DNA of 52,887 bases from Nevskia sp. Lineage in GTDB: Bacteria; Pseudomonadota; Gammaproteobacteria; Nevskiales; Nevskiaceae. Shown here one piece after another: positions 1-8,959 of this stretch. The stretch is from the NCBI RefSeq assembly GCF_021732705.1, contig NZ_JAKFUM010000016.1, forward strand, positions 1-52,887. The letters run 5' to 3'. Under the pieces are notes generated by a model. The model did not search any database. It was not told the DNA's origin and was given only the letters and a program-made list of their open reading frames with translations. A program made the translations under genes and the position numbers. Position 1 is the stretch's first letter; each line of letters opens with the position of its first letter.

Positions 1-1091
1 CGACACGCCCTCGCCTGCTGCGCGCCTACCTGTGGATGGGCTTGGGCTTCCTGACCAAGGGACCGATCGCCGTGGCGCTGCCGGTGATCATCAGCGCCGT
101 GTTCTACGCCACGCAGCGTCGACCGCTGGACTGGCTCAAGGCCGCGTTCGATCCGTTCGGCTGGCTGGTGTTCCTCGCCGTCGTCGCGGTCTGGATGGCG
201 CCGCTGGCCGCGACCGGCCAGACCGATTTCTTCTTCCACTTCCTGTTCGACCACAACCTGACCCGCTACGGCTCGACCCTGCAGGGCCACGGCGGCAAGC
301 GCTGGTACTACGCCGCGGCGCTGCCGTTCATCGTCATGCCGTTCACCGCGCTGCTGCCGGGCGTCTTCGCGCGCGTCCGCCGACCGGATCCGCTTGATAC
401 CTATCTGCTGCTGTGGTTCGCGTTCGTGTTCGTGTTCTTTTCGTTCTCGGGCACGCAGTTGCCGCACTATCTGCTGTACGGCTGCACGCCGCTGTTCATC
501 CTGTTCGGCCGCGCCTGGGACCGGCTGCCGGCCAAGGTCTGGACGCTGCTGCCGGTGCTGCTGTTCACCTTGCTGCTCGCGAGCCTGCCGTGGGTGCTGC
601 CGCAGATTCCGATCGACCCGAGCCGCCCGTACGAAGCCGGCATCCTGTCGCTGGCGGCCAGTTCGTTCGAGCGCGACTACACGATCCTCAGCGTCATCGT
701 TCTCGCGGTGATCGTCACCCTGCTCGTCCGGCGCTCGGTGCCGGCGTGGCAGGCGCTGCTCGGCTCCGGGCTGGCGCTGTCGATGCTGGTCTGGTTCGGC
801 GTGGTGCCGGTGCTGGCCGCCGCACAGCAGGTGCCGACTCAGGAAGCGGCCGTGCGCGCCAAGGAAATCGGTGCGATGACCGTCAGCTATCGCACTTATC
901 TGCCGACGTTCAGCGTGTACCGCGGCGCCGTCACCCCGAACCGCCTGCCGGAACCCGGCGAACTGGTGTTCGTGAAGCTGGACCGGATTCCGGACCTGCA
1001 GCGCGACCTCGGCGCCAGCGTGACCTTGATCCCGGAGTTCAAGAAAGGTGGCGTGGCGCTATTGCTGCGTCAGGCAGAAAACCGGCCTTAG
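1..1091 (+). CDS. ArnT-like membrane glycosyltransferase, C-terminal part (5' truncated)
   Basis: The frame is open from the left edge (first full codon at 3), so the true start lies outside the window. About 362 codons are visible, nearly all in hydrophobic segments typical of the ArnT/dolichyl-phosphate-mannose mannosyltransferase superfamily (GT-C fold), which moves a sugar from an undecaprenyl-phosphate carrier to lipid A or another envelope acceptor on the periplasmic side. Family-like stretches are LTKGPIA near the visible start and the periplasmic loop FFHFLFDHNLTRYGS around codon 75, followed by GKRWYY. The catalytic N-terminal loop is not in the window, so donor and acceptor cannot be named. 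The next protein gene on this strand starts 515 bp downstream. The family call is good; the ArnT name is used loosely. Confidence 0.8.
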   Translation, partial: TRPRLLRAYLWMGLGFLTKGPIAVALPVIISAVFYATQRRPLDWLKAAFDPFGWLVFLAVVAVWMAPLAATGQTDFFFHFLFDHNLTRYGSTLQGHGGKRWYYAAALPFIVMPFTALLPGVFARVRRPDPLDTYLLLWFAFVFVFFSFSGTQLPHYLLYGCTPLFILFGRAWDRLPAKVWTLLPVLLFTLLLASLPWVLPQIPIDPSRPYEAGILSLAASSFERDYTILSVIVLAVIVTLLVRRSVPAWQALLGSGLALSMLVWFGVVPVLAAAQQVPTQEAAVRAKEIGAMTVSYRTYLPTFSVYRGAVTPNRLPEPGELVFVKLDRIPDLQRDLGASVTLIPEFKKGGVALLLRQAENRP

Positions 1092-1346
1092 TCGACGTTC
1101 GCAGCGCAAGCGGTATGCCGCGATGGCGCAGACACCGTCCGTGCACGCCCATCACCGACGCGCTGGGCGTGGTCCCGTCGGCCGGCGGCATGCACCCGTT
1201 TGCCGGCGAGACCGCAGCCTCTGGTGGGGCCGCGCCATTGATCGTTCAGCGAACGCGGCAACCCGAGCTTGAAGACCACGCTGGCGGCAACGAAGGCTCC
1301 ACGGATCGAACGCACGACCCGGCCGCCGACCGACCGCTCGATCGCG

Positions 1347-1376
1347 AAAACGACAACGGCCCGCCTGAGCGAGCCG
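1347..1376 (-). terminator. Probable intrinsic terminator of the SRP RNA gene
   Basis: On the minus strand an 8-bp stem (CGGCTCGC / GCGGGCCG, one G-U pair) with a TCAG loop at 1357-1376 is followed by a T-rich stretch ending in TTTT. It lies 24 nt beyond the 3' end of the SRP RNA, as expected for its terminator. Confidence 0.55.
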
Positions 1377-1399
1377 TGGTGGTTGCTGCAAATTCTGAA

Positions 1400-1505
<106 letters not shown>

Positions 1506-1606
1506 AGCGCGGATTGTCGTCTCGTGCCACCCAAAGCTCAAGCATAATTTGCGTTGGCCGCCGTCTTGCAGCCAATTGACTCTGCTCGTTTTTTGACCAC
1601 CCGACC

Positions 1607-2965
1607 ATGACCCTGCGCCTCCCCTGCTTCAAGGCTTACGACATTCGCGGCCGCGTGCCGGATGAATTGAATGTCGATGTCGCCTATCGACTCGGCCTGG
1701 CCTATGCCGCCGCGTTCAGCCCGAAGCGCGTCGCGCTCGGCCGCGACGTGCGCCTGTCCAGCGGTGAACTGCTCAACGCGCTGGCGCACGGTCTGGTCGA
1801 GGGCGGTGTCGAAGTCGTCGACATCGGCCTCGGGGGCACCGAAGAGGTCTACTTCGCGTCGTTCCAGCCGGGCATCGACGGCGGCATCATGGTCACGGCC
1901 AGCCACAACCCGATGGACTTCAACGGCATGAAGCTGGTCAAGGGCGGTGCGATCCCGATCTCCGGCGACACCGGCCTGCGGGCGCTGGAAGAAGCCACCG
2001 CGGCCTCGACGGCCAAGGCGCCATCCGGCGAAGCCAAGCGCACCCATCACGACTACCGCCCGGACTACGTCGAGCACCTGCTCGGCTATGTCGATCCGAA
2101 GGTTCTGAAACCGCTGAAGATCGTCGTCGATGCCGGCAACGGCTCGGCGGGTCTGGTGATCGACGCGCTGGAGCCACATCTGCCGTTCGCGTTCATCAAG
2201 ATCCATCACGAGCCGGACGGCACGTTCCCGAACGGCATCCCCAACCCGCTGCTGCCGGAGATGCGCTCGGCGACCTCCGCAGCGGTGATCGAGCACGGTG
2301 CGGACTTCGGCGTGGCCTGGGACGGCGACTTCGACCGCTGCTTCCTGTTCGACGAGAAGGGCGGCTTCATCGAGGGTTACTACATCGTCGGGCTGCTCGC
2401 CGAAGCGATGCTGAAGCTGGAGCCTGGCGCGAAGATCATCCACGACCCACGCCTGACCTGGAACACGGTCGACATGGTCGAAACGGCCGGCGGGCGACCG
2501 ATCCAGTCGAAGACCGGCCACGCCTTCATCAAGGAGCGCATGCGCCTCGAGAACGCGATTTACGGTGGCGAGATGAGCGCCCATCACTACTTCCGCGATT
2601 TCGCCTACTGCGACAACGGCAACATCCCGTGGCTGCTGGTGGCCGGGCTGATCTCGGCGAGCGGCAAGACCCTGTCGCAACTGGTCGAGGACCGTCAGGC
2701 CAAGTTCCCGGCCTCGGGCGAGATCAACCGCAAGGTCGCCGATGTGAAGGGCACGATCGCGAAGGTCGAAGCCGTCTATGCCGGCCTGCCGGGCGCGCGG
2801 GTCGAGAAGGTCGATGGCCTCTCGATCGCCTTTGATCAATGGCGCTTCAACCTCCGCGGCTCGAACACCGAGCCGGTGCTGCGCCTGAATGTCGAGTCGC
2901 GCGCCAATCCGGCGCTGATGGACGCGAAGACCGCCGAGCTGCTGGCGCTGATCGACGCCGCGTGA
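1607..2965 (+). CDS. Phosphomannomutase/phosphoglucomutase (AlgC/ManB type)
   Basis: A 452-aa cytoplasmic alpha-D-phosphohexomutase that interconverts hexose 6- and 1-phosphates, supplying GDP-mannose or UDP-glucose precursors for envelope polysaccharides. All four family signatures are present: phosphoserine loop TASHNP at 97-102 (catalytic Ser99), Mg2+-binding DGDFDR at 239-244, sugar-specificity loop GEMSAHHYF at 321-329 and phosphate-binding RGSNTEP at 417-423. GEMSAHHYF is the form seen in phosphomannomutase/phosphoglucomutases such as AlgC, and the length is normal. The ATG at 1607 starts the conserved FKAYDIRG block within ten residues; no strong ribosome binding site is visible. It is followed after 70 bp by a sulfatase-fold envelope enzyme on the same strand, so a shared transcript is likely. 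Dual PMM/PGM activity is inferred. Confidence 0.93.
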   Translation: MTLRLPCFKAYDIRGRVPDELNVDVAYRLGLAYAAAFSPKRVALGRDVRLSSGELLNALAHGLVEGGVEVVDIGLGGTEEVYFASFQPGIDGGIMVTASHNPMDFNGMKLVKGGAIPISGDTGLRALEEATAASTAKAPSGEAKRTHHDYRPDYVEHLLGYVDPKVLKPLKIVVDAGNGSAGLVIDALEPHLPFAFIKIHHEPDGTFPNGIPNPLLPEMRSATSAAVIEHGADFGVAWDGDFDRCFLFDEKGGFIEGYYIVGLLAEAMLKLEPGAKIIHDPRLTWNTVDMVETAGGRPIQSKTGHAFIKERMRLENAIYGGEMSAHHYFRDFAYCDNGNIPWLLVAGLISASGKTLSQLVEDRQAKFPASGEINRKVADVKGTIAKVEAVYAGLPGARVEKVDGLSIAFDQWRFNLRGSNTEPVLRLNVESRANPALMDAKTAELLALIDAA

Positions 2966-3035
2966 GCGCCGCAGCCGCGTATCGGGCGCAATTCCGCCGC
3001 GAAAGCTCGCGTACCGCCACCGTCGGACGCATCCG

Positions 3036-4760
3036 ATGAACGAGGCCGCAAGCCGCGCGACGGTCGTCGCGCGCCGGATGCTGTTCGCGCTGCGCTGGCT
3101 GCTGGCGGCCGGCGCGATCTACGTCTCGGTGCAGTACAGCGACGATGCGCTGTGCGTGCCGATCAACCTCAGTCTGTTCCTCGTGCCGTTCACCGTGATG
3201 CTGGCGCTGACCGGGCGCTGGGTCTGGAGCCTGTCGATCGCGTCCGCGGTCGCGCTGTTCGTCTACGGCATGGGCGAGTTGAAGCTCAAGTACTTCTACA
3301 CGCGGCTGATCGTGGCCGACTGGGCCTTCATTTCCGAGCCGGCGAACTGGACCATCGTGCGCCAGTATCCGCGCATCTACGGCGTGCTGAGCCTGTTCGT
3401 GTTCGGCGCCAGCTTGCTGGTGATCGATGCGGTCTGGGCGGCGCGGCGCCAGAAGCCGGTCGCAGCCAAGCTGCGGCTGGCGTCGCTGGCGCTGGCGATC
3501 GGACTCGTCGGCCTGCTGTACCAGTCGCGACACCATCACCAGTGGGAAGTCTGGCTTGACGATGCCGACTGCGGCCCCGGGCATCGCTGCGGTGTGCTCG
3601 GCCGGCTGCTGTTCTCGTTCCAGATGTTTTCGTTCGAGCTGCCGACGCACGCCGGCGATCCATCGATCTTCATCGCGCGACGCGGCCAGCTGCCCGTGGT
3701 CAGCCCCGATGAAGCGCCGCAGACGCCGGACATCGTGCTGTGGCTGAACGAATCGACCTTCGACGTCCGCAATTTCAAGCTGCCGGGGGCCAGGCTGCCG
3801 AAGCTCGCGATGTTCGACCCGAGCCCGCAGACACGCGCGAGCGGCCTGCTGCGCACGCACACGTTCGGCGGCAAGACCTGGCTGTCGGAGTTCTCGGTGC
3901 TGACCGGGCTGGTGCCGGACGACTTCGGCGCGCGCCGCAGCCTCGTGTTCACGACGATCGGCCCGAAGACCGAGACCAACCTGTTCAAGCTGCTGAAGGC
4001 ACAGGGCTATCGCACCGTGGTGCTGATGCCGACGTTCAAGCGCTTCTACGGCGCGGGGCGCACCTACGAAACGATGGGTGCGGATACCGTGCTGACCCTG
4101 CGCGATTTCCACGAGTACGATCGCTTCCCGGGCGACGAATGGGACATCGCCGACACCGACCGCATGGGGGCAGCCGCGCAGAAGATCATCCGCGAGCACC
4201 GTGCCGGCCCGAACGGCGCGCAGCCCCTGTTCGTCTATCTGCTGTCGGTCAAGGAACACGCGCCGTATTCGAAGTTCACGCGCATCCAGTACAACCTCGA
4301 CAAGACCGGCATTCCGAAGAACCTTGCCGCGCGGCTGACGGACTACATCGGCCGCCTGGTGACGCTGGATCAGGCCATCGCCGACATGGACCAGTTCCTG
4401 TTCGACAAAGGCGCACGGCCTGCCGTGTTCGCGTGGTTCGGCGACCATCAGGCCTATTACGAGCAGGATTCGCCGCCGTACCGTTTCGATTTGCCGGAAC
4501 CGAAGAACGTCACGCAATTTCAGGTGCGCAGCAATCTGGTCGTGCCGAAGATCCCGAAGATGAAGTTGATGGACATCGCCTTCATGCCGAGCCTCGTCAC
4601 CGACATCGGCGGCGTCGCGAAGGACGAGTATTTCAGCGCGCTGTCGGCCATGCGCCAGCTCTGCGACGGCGCGCTCGACGATTGCCCGGACAAGGCCCTG
4701 GTCGACAGCTACAAGGCGCAGGCCTTCAGCCGCGAGGTGGGACTGTTCTCGACGGAGTGA
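3036..4760 (+). CDS. Inner-membrane sulfatase-fold transferase (LtaS/EptA-like)
   Basis: 574 aa. The N-terminus has about five hydrophobic helices (roughly 14-30, 45-60, 65-80, 115-135, 148-163), followed by a soluble alkaline-phosphatase-fold domain that should face the periplasm. Key motifs: LNES at 237-240 (metal), GGKTWLSEF at 278-286 with Thr281 as probable nucleophile (as in the LtaS/EptA group, which use Thr instead of formylglycine), and WFGDHQAYY at 467-475 (metal Asp/His). Such enzymes move phosphoethanolamine or phosphoglycerol from phospholipids to lipid A, glycans or other acceptors. The substrate here is unknown. It sits 70 bp downstream of the phosphomannomutase, consistent with glycan decoration. 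A true sulfatase is unlikely, since the Cys/Ser-x-Pro-x-Arg motif is missing. Confidence 0.8.
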   Translation: MNEAASRATVVARRMLFALRWLLAAGAIYVSVQYSDDALCVPINLSLFLVPFTVMLALTGRWVWSLSIASAVALFVYGMGELKLKYFYTRLIVADWAFISEPANWTIVRQYPRIYGVLSLFVFGASLLVIDAVWAARRQKPVAAKLRLASLALAIGLVGLLYQSRHHHQWEVWLDDADCGPGHRCGVLGRLLFSFQMFSFELPTHAGDPSIFIARRGQLPVVSPDEAPQTPDIVLWLNESTFDVRNFKLPGARLPKLAMFDPSPQTRASGLLRTHTFGGKTWLSEFSVLTGLVPDDFGARRSLVFTTIGPKTETNLFKLLKAQGYRTVVLMPTFKRFYGAGRTYETMGADTVLTLRDFHEYDRFPGDEWDIADTDRMGAAAQKIIREHRAGPNGAQPLFVYLLSVKEHAPYSKFTRIQYNLDKTGIPKNLAARLTDYIGRLVTLDQAIADMDQFLFDKGARPAVFAWFGDHQAYYEQDSPPYRFDLPEPKNVTQFQVRSNLVVPKIPKMKLMDIAFMPSLVTDIGGVAKDEYFSALSAMRQLCDGALDDCPDKALVDSYKAQAFSREVGLFSTE

Positions 4761-4765
4761 ACCGG

Positions 4766-4795
4766 TCGCAGGTCCGGATTGATCCAGACCTGCGA
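4766..4795. terminator. Hairpin between convergent genes
   Basis: A perfect 9-bp inverted repeat (TCGCAGGTC / GACCTGCGA) with a 12-nt loop lies in the 46-bp gap between the convergent sulfatase-like gene and the cysteine desulfurase gene. There is no T tract on either side, so it may act as a bidirectional but inefficient or factor-assisted terminator. Confidence 0.45.
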
Positions 4796-4806
4796 TCGCC
4801 TTGCCT

Positions 4807-6744
4807 TCAGCCGCGTCGACGCGTCTGCGCCAGCCGCCGCACCGTGTCGGCGAGCAGGTCGAGTTCCTCGAACGTGTTGTAGAAGGCCAGACTCGGCCGC
4901 ACCGTGAACTCCAGCCCGAAGCGGCGCAGGATCGGCTGCGCACAGTGATGGCCGGTGCGCACCGCGATGCCTTCTTCGGACAATGCCTGCCCGACTTCGT
5001 TGGTCGTGAAACCGTCGAGCACGAAACTCATCACGCTGGTCTTGTGGGCGGCGGTGCCGATCATGCACAGCCCCGGAATCCGGCACAGCAGATCGGTGCC
5101 GTACTCCAGCAGGTCATGCTCCGCGCGGGCGATGTTCTCGATGCCGATGCGCTCGACGTAGTCGATCGCCGCACCCAGCCCCACCGCATCGGCGATGTTG
5201 CCGGTGCCCGCTTCGAAGCGCGCCGGCGGGCCGTGGTAGACGGTCTTCTCGAAGGTCACGTCCTGGATCATGTTGCCGCCGCCCTGGTACGGCGGCGTGT
5301 GTTCGAGGATTTCCTTCTTGCCGTAGACCACACCGATGCCGGTCGGCCCGAACACCTTGTGGCCGGAGAACACGAAGAAGTCGGCATCCAGCGCCTGCAC
5401 GTCGACCTTCATGTGCGACACCGACTGCGCGCCGTCGATCAGCACCTTGGCACCCGCCCGATGGGCGAGATCGATGATCTCCTTGACCGGCACCACGGTG
5501 CCGAGCGCGTTCGAGACCTGCGTCACCGAGACGATCCGGGTCCGGTGATTCAGCAGCTTCTGGTATTCGTCGAGCCGCACCTGACCGGTGTTGTCGACCG
5601 GGATCACCCGCAGCACCGCGCCCTTCTCGGCCGCCAGCATCTGCCAAGGCACGATGTTGGCGTGATGCTCCAGATGCGAGATCACGATCTCGTCACCTTC
5701 GCCGATGTTCTGCTTGCCCCAGCTCTGGGCGACCAGATTGATCGCTTCCGTGGTGCCGCGAACGAAGATGATCTCGTCCGGCGTCGAGGCGCCGATGAAC
5801 CTCGCGACCTTCTTGCGCGCGGCCTCGTAGGCATCGGTCGCCCGCGCCGCCAGTTCGTGCGCGGCGCGATGGATGTTCGAGTTCTCGTGCGCGTAGAAGT
5901 ACGCGATGCGGTCGATGACCGACTGCGGCTTCTGCGTCGTCGCGGCGTTGTCGAGCCAGACCAGCGGCTTGCCGCCGTTGACCTTGGTCGACAGGATCGG
6001 GAAATCGCGGCGAATCGTCGCGACGTCGAAGATGCCGCGGCCCGGTGCGACCTTCGGCGTGGGTGCCGGTTGGGCGGCGCCGAGATCAGCGAAATAAAAG
6101 CTCGGCGCGGACGCACTCGAAGGCGATGACGGTGCCGATGGCGTCGCCAGCGGCGTCGCCGGAACCCGCGTCGGCGTCGACAGTCCGAACCGATCGGACA
6201 GGCCATCGAGCTTCAGCGGCGGCGCTGCCGGCACGCCACTCGTCGACGAGGCTTCGCCGAGGAAGTAGTACGGATTGCTCGGCGGCTGGACCGCGGACGG
6301 CACGGCGGCGTCGGACAGGTTCGGCGTCGGCGCCGCACCCGGAATCAGCGCCGCGAAAGCTTCCGGCACGCCCGCGAAACCGCTGCCGCCTTTCGGCAGC
6401 GCCGGCAGCACCGTGCTCTGCAGACCATGCAGATCCGGCGTCTGCGCCTGCGTCGGCAGCACGCGCGGCGTGATGAACGACGGCGGCGCGGCCAGTTCCG
6501 CGGCACCCGGCTGCGTCGTCCGCATCGGCGGCGTCATCGGCAGGGTGGTCGCCACCGGCAGGGGATTGTTGTGACCGGCCACCGGAATGCCGCCCGGCGG
6601 CAATGGCGAAGCGAGGTTGATGGGGCCGCGCGGCGCAGCCGGTGCCTGAGCCAATGCCGGTTCAGCGCCGGGCAGCGCACTGAACATCGCATTGGCCATG
6701 GCCTGCAACGCGGCGGGGTCGAGACCGCTGCCCGAGACACTCAT
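4807..6744 (-). CDS. Cysteine desulfurase, encapsulin family 2A cargo
   Basis: 645 aa in two parts. Residues about 235-645 are a SufS-like (group II) PLP-dependent cysteine desulfurase: HLEHHAN at 357-363, DGAQS at 437-441, PLP lysine in SGHK (Lys463) and catalytic cysteine in RTGHHC (Cys601). It removes sulfur from L-cysteine as a persulfide, giving alanine. Residues 1 to about 235 are Pro/Ala/Ser/Thr-rich and look disordered, with aromatic islands NPYYFLGE (157-164) and SFYFADL (215-221). Stand-alone SufS proteins of about 410 aa lack this part; a long disordered N-terminus is the cargo-loading domain of desulfurases packaged in family 2A encapsulins. The shell gene ends 15 bp upstream, which supports this. 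GAGG precedes the ATG at good spacing. It is the last gene of the operon. Confidence 0.93.
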   Translation of the reverse strand: MSVSGSGLDPAALQAMANAMFSALPGAEPALAQAPAAPRGPINLASPLPPGGIPVAGHNNPLPVATTLPMTPPMRTTQPGAAELAAPPSFITPRVLPTQAQTPDLHGLQSTVLPALPKGGSGFAGVPEAFAALIPGAAPTPNLSDAAVPSAVQPPSNPYYFLGEASSTSGVPAAPPLKLDGLSDRFGLSTPTRVPATPLATPSAPSSPSSASAPSFYFADLGAAQPAPTPKVAPGRGIFDVATIRRDFPILSTKVNGGKPLVWLDNAATTQKPQSVIDRIAYFYAHENSNIHRAAHELAARATDAYEAARKKVARFIGASTPDEIIFVRGTTEAINLVAQSWGKQNIGEGDEIVISHLEHHANIVPWQMLAAEKGAVLRVIPVDNTGQVRLDEYQKLLNHRTRIVSVTQVSNALGTVVPVKEIIDLAHRAGAKVLIDGAQSVSHMKVDVQALDADFFVFSGHKVFGPTGIGVVYGKKEILEHTPPYQGGGNMIQDVTFEKTVYHGPPARFEAGTGNIADAVGLGAAIDYVERIGIENIARAEHDLLEYGTDLLCRIPGLCMIGTAAHKTSVMSFVLDGFTTNEVGQALSEEGIAVRTGHHCAQPILRRFGLEFTVRPSLAFYNTFEELDLLADTVRRLAQTRRRG

Positions 6745-6759
6745 GGGAGCCTCGGCGCC

Positions 6760-7686
6760 TTACTTGTAGGTATCGGGATAGTCGTGGAACTTGTTGATTT
6801 CCACATCTTCCAGCACCGCCAGCGCGTCGTCGGTCAGCACCGCCAGCGAGCAGTACAGCGAAATCAGATACGAGGCGACCGCATGGTCGTCGATGCCCAT
6901 CAGGCGCACCGACAGGCCCGGGCTCTGCTCGCCCGGCAGCCCCGGCTGGAACAGGCCGATCACGCCCTGCCGCTTCTCGCCGACGCGCATCAGGATGATC
7001 TTCGACTTGCCGTCGGCGATCGGCAGCTTGTCGCTCGGAATCAGCGGCACGCCGCGCCAGGTGATGAACTGCGAGCCGAACAGGCTGACCGTCGGCGGCG
7101 GCACGCCACGGCGGGTGCACTCGCGGCCGAATGCGGCAATCGCCAGCGGATGGGCGAGGAAGAACGCCGGCTCCTTCCAGACCTTGGTCAGCAGTTCGTC
7201 CATGTCGTCCGGCGTCGGCGCACCCGTCAGTGGATACACGCGCTGCGATTCGGCGACGTTGGCCAAGAGGCCGTAGTCCGGGTTGTTGATCAGCTCGGAT
7301 TCCTGGCGTTCCTTGATCGTTTCGATGATCAGGCGCAGCTGTTCCTTGATCTGGTCGTTCGGGCTGGAATACAGGTCCGACACGCGGGTGTGGATGTTCA
7401 GGCGCGTGGCGACCTGCTTCAGCCAGTATTCGCGGGGGTTTTCCTCGTAGTCGACGAAGGAGTTCGGCAGCTGGCCGGACTCGGTCACCGAACAGGCGGT
7501 GCGGATGTCGGCCGGGTTCTTCACCTTGTTGACGCGGAACACGCCGGCTTCGACCGGCTGCCACTGCAGCAGATGCGTCAGCCAGCGCGGCGTGATGTTC
7601 GAGTACTGCGCAACGGTCTTGGTGGTGTTGGCAAGCTTGCGCGCGGCAGCGTCGCCAAGGGTCGGCAGGAGTTCGGTATCAGCCAT
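6760..7686 (-). CDS. Family 2A encapsulin shell protein (SrpI-like)
   Basis: 308 aa with HK97 phage-capsid ancestry, expected to self-assemble into an icosahedral protein shell around the desulfurase encoded 15 bp downstream. Recognised from the overall SrpI-type sequence: N-terminal arm with ARKLANTTKTVAQYSNITPR, a central region with SLFGSQFITWRGVPL and SDKLPI, and the C-terminal VLEDVEINKFHDYPDTYK. Length matches the family. The ATG at 7686 has AGGA about 8 nt upstream. Family 1 encapsulins (about 265-280 aa, ferritin-like or peroxidase cargo) do not resemble it. The 102-bp gap to the upstream XRE gene could hold a second promoter, but no convincing -35/-10 pair is seen. The neighbours (serine acetyltransferase, rhodanese, desulfurase) point to cysteine and sulfane-sulfur storage or transfer. 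Confidence 0.93.
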   Translation of the reverse strand: MADTELLPTLGDAAARKLANTTKTVAQYSNITPRWLTHLLQWQPVEAGVFRVNKVKNPADIRTACSVTESGQLPNSFVDYEENPREYWLKQVATRLNIHTRVSDLYSSPNDQIKEQLRLIIETIKERQESELINNPDYGLLANVAESQRVYPLTGAPTPDDMDELLTKVWKEPAFFLAHPLAIAAFGRECTRRGVPPPTVSLFGSQFITWRGVPLIPSDKLPIADGKSKIILMRVGEKRQGVIGLFQPGLPGEQSPGLSVRLMGIDDHAVASYLISLYCSLAVLTDDALAVLEDVEINKFHDYPDTYK

Positions 7687-7788
7687 CGGGGATCCTCGTC
7701 AGATCGGTTCGGGAATAAACTTAGATTGAACCGGCATGAACGAAGGGTCGACGGGACATAGTCCTCAGGCTGCGACTTTTTTGTTCGA

Positions 7789-8016
7789 TCAACTGGCCTG
7801 ATCGATTCGAATCAGTTCTGAGGCCGGAATGCCCAGTGCCGCCGACAGCTTTTCCAGCGTCTGCAACGTCGGGCTGACCGCCCCGCGCTCGATGTCGCCG
7901 ACGTAGCTGCGATCGAGCCCGGCAGTCGAAGCCAGCCGTTCCTGCGACCAGCCGAGCCGTTGCCGATGCTCGCGCAGCGTGCGGGCGAGTGCCTGCTGCA
8001 GGCTGACGGAACTCAT
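7789..8016 (-). CDS. Small XRE-family transcriptional regulator
   Basis: 75 aa consisting almost only of one Cro/C1-type helix-turn-helix: LREHRQRLGWSQERLASTAG forms helices 1-2, and LDRSYVGDIERG forms the recognition region, followed by SPTLQTLEKLSAALG. The ATG at 8016, 11 nt after the acetyltransferase stop codon, is preferred; a TTG at 8031 would overlap that stop and add five residues. The gene sits between the acetyltransferase and the encapsulin shell gene on the same strand, so it is probably co-transcribed and may regulate the operon. There is no sensor domain, so any signal would act directly on the DNA-binding domain or through a partner. The XRE family call is firm; the target is inferred. 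Confidence 0.85.
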   Translation of the reverse strand: MSSVSLQQALARTLREHRQRLGWSQERLASTAGLDRSYVGDIERGAVSPTLQTLEKLSAALGIPASELIRIDQAS

Positions 8017-8027
8017 CGTCGGTGCAC

Positions 8028-8954
8028 TCAAGCGCTGGACGCCTGTTCCGAACGCGCCTGCGTGATCTGGCTGCCCAGCGGCACGCTGCGGGTCAGCCAG
8101 ACATTGCCGCCGATGCTCGACCCGCGGCCGATGGTGATGCGGCCGAGGATGGTCGCGCCGGCGTAGATCACGACATCATCCTCGACCACCGGATGTCGCG
8201 GCTGCCCCTTGACCAGACTGCCGTCTTCCGCGGCCTCGAAGCGCTTGGCGCCGAGCGTCACCGCCTGATACAGCCGCACGTGATCGCCGATCACCGCCGT
8301 TTCGCCGATCACGACGCCGGTGCCGTGATCGATGAAGCAGTACTTGCCGATCGAAGCGCCCGGATGGATGTCGATGCCGGTTTCCGAATGCGCCAGTTCG
8401 GCGACGATCCGCGCGAGCAGCGGCAGGTCGAGTTCGTACAGTCGATGGGCGATGCGGTGGTGAATCAGCGCATGGATGCCCGGGTAGCACAGCAGCACTT
8501 CGTCGACGCTGCGCGCGGCCGGATCGCCCTGGAACGCGGCCTCCGCGTCGGTATCGAGCAGCGTGCGCACCGTCGGCAGGCTGCGCGCGAACTCGGCGAT
8601 GCGCGCCTGCGCCTTCTGCAGCGCCTCGCCCGGCCGGTGCTCGCCGTGATCGCGCCGACGGCTGGCCAGTTCCAGCCGTGCTTCCTCGACCAGTCCGTTC
8701 AGCGCGCGGTCCAGCGCATGGCCGACGAAGAAGTCCTCGCCTTCGCGCTTCAGGTCCGATGGCCCCAGCCGCAGCGGAAACAGCGCCCCGCGCAGCAGGC
8801 GCAGCAGTTCGCGCACGCGCTCCGGCGACGGGAATTCGCGATCGCCGGAATCACGATCGCGACTGCTGCGATGGCGCCAGTCCTCGCGCGCCTCGCGCAG
8901 TTCGCGCACGATCGTCGGCAGATCCCAGTGCGGGCCCGACTCCGCGACACTCAC
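8028..8954 (-). CDS. epsC: Serine O-acetyltransferase (EpsC-type)
   Basis: About 308 aa. Makes O-acetylserine from serine and acetyl-CoA, the first committed step of cysteine synthesis. An N-terminal helical region (about 1-190) is followed by a left-handed beta-helix of hexapeptide repeats, with catalytic-site sequences IDIHPGA (His197), FIDHGTG (207-213) and VIGETA (215-220), ending without the long C-terminal tail of CysE. EpsC-type acetyltransferases are standard companions of family 2A encapsulins. The start is uncertain: GTG at 8954 has AGGA nine nt upstream and begins just after the rhodanese stop codon (8960), while GTG at 8975 would add seven residues and overlap the rhodanese gene by 16 bp with no clear binding site. 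I prefer 8954. It supplies the precursor of the cysteine consumed by the desulfurase. Confidence 0.92.
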   Translation of the reverse strand: MSVAESGPHWDLPTIVRELREAREDWRHRSSRDRDSGDREFPSPERVRELLRLLRGALFPLRLGPSDLKREGEDFFVGHALDRALNGLVEEARLELASRRRDHGEHRPGEALQKAQARIAEFARSLPTVRTLLDTDAEAAFQGDPAARSVDEVLLCYPGIHALIHHRIAHRLYELDLPLLARIVAELAHSETGIDIHPGASIGKYCFIDHGTGVVIGETAVIGDHVRLYQAVTLGAKRFEAAEDGSLVKGQPRHPVVEDDVVIYAGATILGRITIGRGSSIGGNVWLTRSVPLGSQITQARSEQASSA

Positions 8955-8959
8955 CGGAA

